5,055 nt of DNA from Dehalococcoidia bacterium (lineage in GTDB: Bacteria; Chloroflexota; Dehalococcoidia; Tepidiformales; Tepidiformaceae). The notes under the pieces were generated by a model. That model ran no database searches and had not been told where the DNA came from. It worked only from the letters and a program-made list of their open reading frames with translations. Location of the stretch: NCBI GenBank assembly GCA_009838385.1, contig VXRS01000169.1:1-5055 (forward strand). The letters run 5' to 3'. Shown one piece after another: positions 1-5,055 of the stretch. Position 1 is the stretch's first letter. Each line of letters begins with the position of its first letter. The translations under genes and the position numbers were made by a program.

Positions 1-1
1 A

Positions 2-28
2 GAACACGCCCTGAAGGACGACGGATAG
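2..28 (+). CDS. C-terminal end of an upstream gene (partial)
   Basis: Reading from base 2 gives eight codons (EHALKDDG) followed by a TAG stop at 26-28, four bases before the mutase start codon. The codons mostly end in C or G, like the genes that follow. The first frame would need codons such as AGA, ACA and ATA, which are atypical here, and the third frame stops at once. It is therefore probably the tail of a co-directional gene cut by the window edge. Too little remains to identify a product. The tight spacing suggests it belongs to the same transcript as the mutase, so the promoter probably lies further upstream. Confidence 0.42.
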   Translation, partial: EHALKDDG

Positions 29-32
29 CGAA

Positions 33-1679
33 ATGCCCAGCCAATCGAAAGAAGAGTGGCTCGAAGGTACGTACCGCAAGGCGGTCGAGCGCAACCCCGA
101 GCGCGCCGAGTCGTTCCGCACCACCGGCGAGACCGTCCTCGACCCCGTCTATGCGCCCGAGGACGCGTCCGCGAACGGCGACCTCGGCTTCCCCGGCGAG
201 TACCCCTTCACCCGTGGCGTCCAGCCCACGATGTACCGCGGACGCCTCTGGACCATGCGCCAGTACGCCGGATTCGGCACCGCTGAGGAGTCGAACGAGC
301 GCTACCGCTACCTGCTCGACCAGGGCCAGACCGGCCTCTCCGTCGCCTTCGACCTTCCCACCCAGATCGGCTACGCCTCCGACGACTCCATGGCCATGGG
401 CGAGGTCGGCAAGGTCGGCGTCGCCATCGACTCGATCGACGACATGCGCACGCTGTTCAAGGAGATTCCCCTCGACCGCGTCACCACCTCCATGACCATC
501 AACGGCACCGCTGCCGTCCTCCTCGGCCTCTACATCGCCGTGGGCAAGGAGCAGGGCGTGCCCCTCGAGAAGCTCGGCGGCACCGTCCAGAACGACATTC
601 TCAAGGAGTACATCACCCGCGGGACGTGGATCTATCCGCCCACGCCCAGCATGCGGCTGATCACGGACGTCTTCAGTTTCTGCTCGGAGAGCGTCCCCCG
701 CTGGAACACCATCTCCATCTCCGGCTACCACATGCGCGAAGCGGGCTGCACCGCGGCCCAGGAGATCGCCTTCACGCTCGCGAACGGCATCGCCTACGTC
801 GATGCCGCCGTCTCGGCCGGCCTCGATGTCGATGCCTTCGCCGGACGGCTCAGCTTCTTTTTCGCCTGCCACAACAACCTGCTGGAGGAGGTGTGCAAGT
901 TCCGCGCCGCACGCCGTCTCTGGGCCACGATCATGAAAGAGCGCTTCGAGGCCAGGAGCCCGCGCTCGATGATGATGCGCTTCCACACGCAGACCGGCGG
1001 CGCCACGCTCACCGCCCAGCAGCCCGAGAACAACATCGTGCGCACCACCCTCCAGGCCCTCGCTGCCGTCCTCGGCGGCACCCAGTCGCTCCATACGAAC
1101 TCGATGGACGAAGCTCTCTCCCTTCCCACCGAGAAAGCCGTCCAGATCGCGCTCCGCACGCAGCAGGTCATCGGCTTCGAGAGCGGCGTCGGCGACGTCA
1201 TCGACCCCCTCGGCGGCTCCTGGTACATCGAGTCCATGACCGACCGCCTCGAAGGCGAGGCGCGCGACTACCTGAAGACCATCGAGGACCTCGGCGGAGC
1301 GCCCGCCGCCCTCGAGCAGGGCTTCCAGCAGCGAGAGATCCAGGAAGCCTCGTACCGCTACCAGCGCGAGATCGAGGAGAAGGACCGCGTCATCGTCGGT
1401 GTGAACGACTTCACCGTCAGCGGCGAAGAGCCGCCCGAGCTCCTGCGCGTCGATCCCTCCATCGGCCAGCGCCAGGTCGAGCGTCTCCAGGCCCTCCGCG
1501 CCGAGCGTGACAACGATGCCGCCGATGCCGCCATCGCCGCCCTCGAAGAGGGCGCCCGCGGCACCGACAACCTCGTACCCCTCATCGTCGCCGCCGTCGA
1601 GGCGCGCGCCACGCTCGGGGAGATCAGCCACGCCCTGCGCCGCGCCTGGGGTGAGTACCGCGAGATCGTGGTCGTCTGA
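33..1679 (+). CDS. mcmA1: Methylmalonyl-CoA mutase, large (catalytic, substrate-binding) subunit
   Basis: This 548-residue protein is the TIM-barrel half of a cytosolic adenosylcobalamin-dependent acyl-CoA mutase that converts (R)-methylmalonyl-CoA to succinyl-CoA. Family signatures include YPFTRG (57-62), [17 protein letters not shown] (71-87), [14 protein letters not shown] (101-114), NDILKEY (187-193), SISGYH (228-233), RLSFFF (272-277), [11 protein letters not shown] and GTQSLHTNS. By my recalled alignment to the Propionibacterium enzyme, the residues that hold the substrate carboxylate are present: Y78 (Tyr89) and R196 (Arg207). H233 matches the catalytic His244, and R71, S103, S153, T155, T184, R272 and S274 match other CoA contacts. 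Tyr with Arg argues for methylmalonyl-CoA rather than isobutyryl-CoA (Phe/Gln) or 2-hydroxyisobutyryl-CoA (Ile) mutases. The chain ends after the GEYRE-type tail with no B12 domain; that is encoded separately at 3055. The ATG lies four bases after the preceding stop, with only a weak GGA upstream, so translation may be coupled. Position 64 is Gln where the model has Tyr75. Confidence 0.96.
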   Translation: MPSQSKEEWLEGTYRKAVERNPERAESFRTTGETVLDPVYAPEDASANGDLGFPGEYPFTRGVQPTMYRGRLWTMRQYAGFGTAEESNERYRYLLDQGQTGLSVAFDLPTQIGYASDDSMAMGEVGKVGVAIDSIDDMRTLFKEIPLDRVTTSMTINGTAAVLLGLYIAVGKEQGVPLEKLGGTVQNDILKEYITRGTWIYPPTPSMRLITDVFSFCSESVPRWNTISISGYHMREAGCTAAQEIAFTLANGIAYVDAAVSAGLDVDAFAGRLSFFFACHNNLLEEVCKFRAARRLWATIMKERFEARSPRSMMMRFHTQTGGATLTAQQPENNIVRTTLQALAAVLGGTQSLHTNSMDEALSLPTEKAVQIALRTQQVIGFESGVGDVIDPLGGSWYIESMTDRLEGEARDYLKTIEDLGGAPAALEQGFQQREIQEASYRYQREIEEKDRVIVGVNDFTVSGEEPPELLRVDPSIGQRQVERLQALRAERDNDAADAAIAALEEGARGTDNLVPLIVAAVEARATLGEISHALRRAWGEYREIVVV

Positions 1680-2197
1680 TGGCCGAGGACGACACCCGAA
1701 GCTACGCGGACGACCGCCGCCGCCTGCTCGGCGAACTGGAGCTGGAGCGCAATCAGCTCCTGCGAAACATCGAGACCTGCCGCATCCGCGACATCGAGCG
1801 CCCCATGATCGACGAGTGGTCCCTCAAGGACATCGTCGGCCACGTCGCCAGCTGGGAGGCCGAGGTCGTCAGCGCTCTGCTCGACATCCAGGAGGGACGC
1901 CGCCCCGCCATCCTCGACTTCGACGAGGAGCGCACCGACGCCTGGAACCAGGACCACGTCGAGCGCAAGCGCAGCCTTACCTTCTGGAGCGTACTCGAAC
2001 AGCTCAAGGCCGGCCGCGAACGCCTGCTCGCCACCGTCGCCCAGTTCGACGACGCCGCCATCGGCGAGGAAGGCCGCGTCCCCAACCAGCTCCTGCAGGT
2101 GGTCGCCAACCACGACAAGGAACACTGGCACATCATCGCCGCCTACCTCGCCGGCATGCCCGGTGTGCGCGAAACCAGCGCCGCCGGAACCAGCTGA
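1679..2197 (+). CDS. DinB-superfamily four-helix-bundle protein, function unknown
   Basis: This 172-residue soluble protein looks like a member of the DinB / ClbS-DfsB / maleylpyruvate-isomerase-like superfamily. The evidence is a W-S-L-K-D-I-V-G-H-V-A-S-W-E segment at 47-60, a helical and charged middle region, and an HxxxH near the C-terminus (H145, H149, then H151). H55, H145 and H149 sit where the superfamily's three metal-binding histidines are expected, so metal binding is plausible. Length is normal for the family. No signal peptide or membrane helix is visible. Its ATG overlaps the mutase stop by one base (TGATG) and no good Shine-Dalgarno is seen, so it probably depends on translational coupling to the mutase. 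Superfamily members include thiol-dependent transferases and isomerases, but many have no known role. Lying between the two mutase subunits suggests a role in acyl-CoA or thiol chemistry, or in protecting the pathway; that is inference only. The family assignment is good and the function is not known. Confidence 0.85.
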   Translation: MAEDDTRSYADDRRRLLGELELERNQLLRNIETCRIRDIERPMIDEWSLKDIVGHVASWEAEVVSALLDIQEGRRPAILDFDEERTDAWNQDHVERKRSLTFWSVLEQLKAGRERLLATVAQFDDAAIGEEGRVPNQLLQVVANHDKEHWHIIAAYLAGMPGVRETSAAGTS

Positions 2198-2202
2198 CGC
2201 CC

Positions 2203-2209
2203 AAAGGAG
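2203..2209 (+). promoter_or_regulatory. Shine-Dalgarno site of the epimerase gene
   Basis: AAAGGAG lies in the 16-base gap after the DinB-like gene, four bases before the ATG at 2214. The spacing is slightly short, but the match to the anti-Shine-Dalgarno is strong. It decides the start in favour of 2214 over an in-frame ATG at 2163, which lies inside the preceding gene. Confidence 0.75.
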
Positions 2210-2213
2210 CCAT

Positions 2214-3029
2214 ATGCTCAGCAAGGTCCACCACGTCGGAATCGTCGTCGAAAGCGCGGATGCCGCGCTCGCCTTCTACCGCGACCAGCTCGGCCTGCCC
2301 GTCAGCGTTGACCGTGTGGTCGATGACCAGGGCGTACGCGGCGTGCTCCTGCCCATCGGGGACGCGGAGATTGAGCTGCTCGAACCCAATCGGGAGGGCA
2401 CGGGCATCGCGCGATTCCTCCAGTCGCGGGGCGAGGGGCTGCATCACGTCTGCCTCCAGTCCGACGACTGCGCCGCCGACCTGCGCGCGGCCGCCTCACT
2501 TGGCGTCCAGCTCATCGACGAGTCGCCGCGCCCGGGTCTCGCGGGCAACATCGGCTTCCTCCACCCGAAGTCGAACCACGGCGTGCTCGTCGAGTACGCC
2601 ACCCCCGTCGAGGAGCCCGAAACCGGCCCCTCCGACGCCGCCATCGCGCGCCGCCTGGACCACGTGGGCATCGTGGTGAAGGACATCTCCACCGCCGCCG
2701 CGACCTACGAGCGCCACTTCGGCTTCAGTCTCGACCCCGAACTGGGCGGCAAGCAGGACGCGCTCGGCATCGAGAACGCCTTCATGCTGGCCGGCAACTG
2801 CCATCTCGAATTCATCCGCCCCACGACCGACGAGGGACCGGTCGCGACCTTCGCCGAAGAGCGCGGCGAGGGCTCGTTTCTCCTCTCCCTCGCTGTCGAC
2901 AACGTCGAGGCGGCCGTCGCCACCCTGCGGGATGGCGGCGTCCGCGCCGGCGCCCCGAACGGGGGCGTCGCCTTCGTCTCGCCCCGCTCGTCCTTCGGCG
3001 TCACCCTGCAGTTGGTCGAGCGATCCTGA
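2214..3029 (+). CDS. mce: Methylmalonyl-CoA epimerase family protein with two tandem VOC domains
   Basis: This 271-residue cytosolic protein consists of two vicinal-oxygen-chelate units. Domain 1 (about 1-131) is a typical methylmalonyl-CoA epimerase: HHVGIVV at 6-12, ELLEP at 54-58, GLHHVCLQ at 75-82, and a late HPKSNHG followed by VLVEY (117-128). The likely metal ligands are H7, E54, H78 and E127. It would interconvert (S)- and (R)-methylmalonyl-CoA, feeding the mutase. Domain 2 (about 146-269) begins again with LDHVGIVV (148-155) and has HLEFIRP at 197-203. However, the GLHH motif is replaced by GSFLL (220-224) and the final Glu by Gln (Q266), so two of the four ligand positions appear lost. 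Single-domain epimerases are about half this length. The start is ATG 2214: it has a strong ribosome-binding site and yields the usual epimerase N-terminus, whereas the 17 extra residues from 2163 are proline-rich and overlap the previous gene. Another VOC activity cannot be ruled out, but context strongly favours epimerase. Confidence 0.88.
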   Translation: MLSKVHHVGIVVESADAALAFYRDQLGLPVSVDRVVDDQGVRGVLLPIGDAEIELLEPNREGTGIARFLQSRGEGLHHVCLQSDDCAADLRAAASLGVQLIDESPRPGLAGNIGFLHPKSNHGVLVEYATPVEEPETGPSDAAIARRLDHVGIVVKDISTAAATYERHFGFSLDPELGGKQDALGIENAFMLAGNCHLEFIRPTTDEGPVATFAEERGEGSFLLSLAVDNVEAAVATLRDGGVRAGAPNGGVAFVSPRSSFGVTLQLVERS

Positions 3030-3041
3030 CCCCACGACACA

Positions 3042-3047
3042 GAGGAG
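3042..3047 (+). promoter_or_regulatory. Shine-Dalgarno site of the mutase small subunit
   Basis: GAGGAG stands in the 25-base gap after the epimerase gene, seven bases before the ATG at 3055. It is the best-placed ribosome-binding site in the window. It fixes the start at 3055 and excludes the longer in-frame reading from 2932, which runs inside the epimerase gene. The gap shows no stem-loop or T-run that would suggest a terminator. Confidence 0.8.
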
Positions 3048-3054
3048 CAGCACC

Positions 3055-3489
3055 ATGACCGCATCTCCCGAGACCCCCGCGCAGGGCGAGACCGGACAGA
3101 AGATCCGCGTCCTTATCGCCAAGCCCGGCCTCGATGGCCACGACCGTGGCGCCAAGATTGTCGCTCGCGCCCTGCGCGACGGCGGTTGCGAGGTCATCTA
3201 CACCGGCATCCGCCAGACGCCCCAGATGATTGCCGAGGCTGCCCTCCAGGAAGACGTCGACGTCGTCGGCCTCAGCATCCTCTCCGGCGCCCACCTCGAG
3301 CTCTTCCCCCGCATCGTCGAGGAGCTCAGGTCGCGCGGGCTTGACGATGTCGTCCTCTTCTGTGGCGGCATCATTCCCGAGGAAGACACAGACGCCCTTG
3401 AGGCGATGGGCTTCAGCGCCATCTTCCGTCCGGGCACCAACACTCGCGACATCGTGTCGTTCGTGTACGACAACGCCTCATCCGAGTGA
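3055..3489 (+). CDS. mcmA2: Methylmalonyl-CoA mutase, small (cobalamin-binding) subunit
   Basis: This 144-residue protein is a B12-binding Rossmann-like domain that partners with the large subunit to form the complete mutase. After a 14-residue polar leader, [17 protein letters not shown] (16-32) contains the diagnostic DxHxxG signature (D27, H29, G32). H29 would be the lower axial ligand to cobalt in the base-off/His-on mode. The SxL motif is at S74-L76 (GLSILSG), and the GG motif that cradles the nucleotide tail is at 104-105 (FCGGIIP). RPGTNT near the C-terminus is also typical of mutase B12 domains. Length matches separate small subunits and the isolated C-terminal domain of single-chain mutases. 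The start is ATG 3055, with a good ribosome-binding site. Its stop overlaps the meaB start by four bases (GTGA), so mutase B12 subunit and chaperone are translationally linked. The large-subunit gene lies about 1.4 kb upstream, with two genes between. Confidence 0.95.
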   Translation: MTASPETPAQGETGQKIRVLIAKPGLDGHDRGAKIVARALRDGGCEVIYTGIRQTPQMIAEAALQEDVDVVGLSILSGAHLELFPRIVEELRSRGLDDVVLFCGGIIPEEDTDALEAMGFSAIFRPGTNTRDIVSFVYDNASSE

Positions 3490-4424
3490 GCGACCTGATC
3501 GAGCGGTTCCTCGCGGGCGAGCGCCGCGCCCTCTCCCGGATCCTCACGCGGGTCGAGAACGGCACGCCCGAGGGGCGCGAGTACCTGCGCCAGCTGTATC
3601 CCCGCTCCGGTCGCGCCCACACAATCGGCATTACCGGCGGCGCCGGCTCCGGCAAGAGCAGCCTCACGGGCTCCCTCGCCTCCGAGTTGCGCAAGCGCGG
3701 CCACGAGGTCGGCGTCATCGCCGTCGACCCCTCCAGCCCCTTCACCCAGGGCGCCATCCTCGGTGACCGCATCCGCATGCAGGATCTCGTCCTCGATCCG
3801 GGCGTCTTCGTCCGCAGCATGGCCAGCCGCGGCGCCCTCGGCGGGCTGGCCCCGACTATCGACGACGTCGTCGCCGTCATGGATGCGTTCGGCTTCCCCT
3901 ACGTCTTCATTGAGACCGTCGGCGCCGGCCAGGACGAGGTCGAGATCGCCGGCACCGCCCTCACCACCGTCCTCGTCAACAACCCCGGCACCGGGGACGA
4001 CATTCAGGCGCTCAAGGCCGGCATCATCGAGATCGCCGACGTGCTCGTCGTGAACAAGGCTGACCGCCCCGGCGCCGACGTGCTCGTGAGCCAGCTTCGT
4101 GCCCTCCTCTCGCTAGCTCCCAGCGAGGGCCGCGACATCCCCATCCTCTCGACCGTCGCCACCACCGGAGATGGGGTCCCCGAGCTCGTCGACGCCATCG
4201 ACGAGCACCGCGCCTGGCTCGATACCTCCGGCGAGCTCGACCGCCACCGGCGCCAGGAGGCGCGCCACCAGGTCCTCTCCGTCGCCCAGCGCATCCTTCT
4301 CGAACAGATCCGGCGCGAGACTTCCGAGGAGACCCTCGGCGATCTCGTCGGGCAGGTCGCAGGCCGCTCTCTCGACCCCCACACCGCGGCCGAACAGCTC
4401 GTCGAGCAGGGCCAGGCGGTGTGA
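3486..4424 (+). CDS. meaB: MeaB-type GTPase chaperone of methylmalonyl-CoA mutase (ArgK/LAO family)
   Basis: This 312-residue SIMIBI-class G protein is expected to gate cofactor loading and protect the B12 mutase from inactivation. A short helical N-terminal arm (1-45, [17 protein letters not shown] and YLRQLYP) precedes the Walker A motif GGAGSGKS at 51-58 (K57, S58). Next come [19 protein letters not shown] (80-98), [11 protein letters not shown] (110-120), the [11 protein letters not shown] switch region (143-153), [13 protein letters not shown] (167-179) and the base-recognition motif NKAD (190-193). D171, Q174 and K177 lie in the region matching switch III of the Methylorubrum protein, which signals to the mutase. 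A helical C-terminal tail of about 70 residues fits the dimerisation arm. The GTG start at 3486 overlaps the mutase small-subunit stop by four bases and gives the normal family N-terminus, so it is preferred over later starts. No Shine-Dalgarno is obvious; coupling is likely. Older annotations call this family LAO/AO transport ATPase, which this context does not support. Confidence 0.95.
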   Translation: MSDLIERFLAGERRALSRILTRVENGTPEGREYLRQLYPRSGRAHTIGITGGAGSGKSSLTGSLASELRKRGHEVGVIAVDPSSPFTQGAILGDRIRMQDLVLDPGVFVRSMASRGALGGLAPTIDDVVAVMDAFGFPYVFIETVGAGQDEVEIAGTALTTVLVNNPGTGDDIQALKAGIIEIADVLVVNKADRPGADVLVSQLRALLSLAPSEGRDIPILSTVATTGDGVPELVDAIDEHRAWLDTSGELDRHRRQEARHQVLSVAQRILLEQIRRETSEETLGDLVGQVAGRSLDPHTAAEQLVEQGQAV

Positions 4425-5055
4425 GCGAGGCCCGCCAGCGCATCCGTGCTCGCTTCCGCAAGGGCGAGCGTGTGCGCCACATCTCCCACCTCGACGTGCT
4501 CCGCTACTGGGAACGGGCCATTCGCCGCGCGGAACTGCCCCTCCTCTACTCGCAGGGCTTCACGCCCCACCCGAAGATCGCCTTCGCGGCGCCCCTGCCG
4601 CTCGGGTTCATCGGCGAAGGCGAGATCATGGAGGTGCTGCTGGAGGAGCGCGTCACCCTCGAGGCTTTCGCCGCCGCCCTCTCGGCCCAGACCACCCCCG
4701 ACCTCGAGCTCCGCGAGGCGAGCGAAGTCCCCCTCGGCCTCCCCGCCCTCCCCACCCTCCTGCGCTGGGCCGACTATCGCCTCGCACTCGATGGCGTCAC
4801 CCCCGAGCACGCCACCGAGTCCGTCAACGCCTTCCTCGCCACCGAGACCTTCCCTTGGCGGCAGGAACGCGAGGGCAAGAAGGCGCGCGAGTACGACCTC
4901 CGTACCGGCGTCACCTCCATTTCCGTCGACGCGAGGGAAGGTCGCACAGCCATCGAAGCTCGCCTGAGCTGCGGGCAGGAGCTGACGGTGCGCCCGGAGC
5001 AGCTCGTCGCTGCGCTCTTCCCGACTGCGACGGTCGAGCGCTACGTGCGCGCGGG
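4421..5055 (+). CDS. DUF2344 / radical-SAM-linked protein (TIGR03936 type), 3' end beyond window
   Basis: Reading from the GTG at 4421 gives 211 uninterrupted codons to the window edge with no stop, so the gene is cut at its 3' end. The N-terminus carries the family pattern: RIRARFRKGERVRHISHLD (7-25), RAIRRAELP (32-40), YSQGFTPHPKIAFAAPLPLG (43-62), then an EIMEVLLEE-type strand. Later, KKAREYDLR resembles the family's conserved late region. Members are usually little more than 200 residues long, so this one is probably nearly complete. Homologues are often encoded next to, or fused to, a radical SAM protein (TIGR03960 type), and their biochemical function is not established. No radical SAM gene is visible here; one could lie outside the window. 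The start overlaps the meaB stop by four bases (GTGA), with only a weak AGG upstream, so translation is probably coupled. Whether it has anything to do with methylmalonyl-CoA metabolism or is merely the next gene in the transcript cannot be told. Confidence 0.9.
   Translation, partial: MSEARQRIRARFRKGERVRHISHLDVLRYWERAIRRAELPLLYSQGFTPHPKIAFAAPLPLGFIGEGEIMEVLLEERVTLEAFAAALSAQTTPDLELREASEVPLGLPALPTLLRWADYRLALDGVTPEHATESVNAFLATETFPWRQEREGKKAREYDLRTGVTSISVDAREGRTAIEARLSCGQELTVRPEQLVAALFPTATVERYVRA

Noticed and set aside
626..1510. Second plus-strand open frame inside the mutase gene (294 codons)
   Set aside because: It is an Arg/His/Pro-rich shifted reading of a gene whose true frame matches the mutase family throughout.
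33..1679. Isobutyryl-CoA or 2-hydroxyisobutyryl-CoA mutase as identity of the large subunit
   Set aside because: Those enzymes replace the Tyr89 equivalent with Phe or Ile; here Tyr (Y78) and Arg (R196) are both kept, and an epimerase and MeaB are encoded alongside.
2163..2213. Seventeen-codon N-terminal extension of the epimerase from an upstream ATG
   Set aside because: It overlaps the DinB-like gene by 35 bases, encodes a proline/alanine-rich stretch unlike epimerases, and a strong ribosome-binding site sits just before the ATG at 2214.
1358..2224. Long open frame on the minus strand (288 codons)
   Set aside because: It lies opposite the mutase large-subunit and DinB-like genes. Its low-complexity, Ala/Val/Gly/Ser-rich product has no recognisable motif, as expected from the complement of high-GC coding DNA.
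2932..3054. Extended N-terminus for the mutase small subunit
   Set aside because: The extra 41 residues are Ser/Pro/Arg-rich, out-of-frame translation of the epimerase gene. The ATG at 3055 has a well-spaced GAGGAG.
3030..3054. Possible terminator or promoter in the largest intergenic gap
   Set aside because: The 25 bases hold only the ribosome-binding site; there is no inverted repeat, T-run or recognisable -10/-35 pair.
2496..3197. Long open frame on the minus strand (233 codons)
   Set aside because: It is antisense to the epimerase and mutase small subunit, which have clear conserved motifs. The product shows no family pattern and reflects GC-biased third positions.
4004..4810. Long open frame on the minus strand (268 codons)
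   Set aside because: It is antisense to meaB and the DUF2344 gene, with a compositionally biased product and no motifs.
4446..4967. Plus-strand open frame of 173 codons near the window end
   Set aside because: It is a Ser/Pro/Arg-rich shifted reading. The frame from 4421 carries all the DUF2344 motifs and stays open to the edge.

Overview
The window is a compact, single-strand stretch of high-GC bacterial chromosome. It carries a methylmalonyl-CoA isomerisation module. In order on the + strand it holds: the last codons of an upstream gene (ending at 28); the large catalytic subunit of a split, B12-dependent methylmalonyl-CoA mutase (33-1679); a small DinB-type four-helix-bundle protein (1679-2197); a two-domain VOC protein of the methylmalonyl-CoA epimerase family (2214-3029); the small cobalamin-binding mutase subunit (3055-3489); a MeaB-type G-protein chaperone (3486-4424); and a DUF2344 / radical-SAM-linked protein (4421 to beyond the window end).

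The genes work together as follows. Propionyl-CoA carboxylase, not present here, would supply (S)-methylmalonyl-CoA. The epimerase converts it to the (R) form. The two mutase subunits rearrange that to succinyl-CoA using adenosylcobalamin, and MeaB protects and reloads the mutase with GTP hydrolysis. Gene spacing points to one polycistronic unit: three junctions overlap by 1 or 4 bases, and the two real gaps are only 16 and 25 bases, each with a clear Shine-Dalgarno site. No promoter, terminator, RNA gene, mobile element, repeat array or CRISPR was seen. No gene-free stretch exceeds 25 bases.

The organism is a high-GC bacterium whose codons mostly end in C or G, with many CTC, ATC, GTC and GCC codons. 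The split mutase, the adjacent MeaB and the stand-alone DUF2344 gene fit Chloroflexota best in my judgement. Other high-GC phyla cannot be excluded from sequence reading alone.

Most of this is well-known biology. The parts worth a second look are the duplicated, partly degenerate second VOC domain of the epimerase, the unexplained DinB-like gene between the mutase subunits, and the coupling of DUF2344 to meaB. I did not find a convincing undescribed system.
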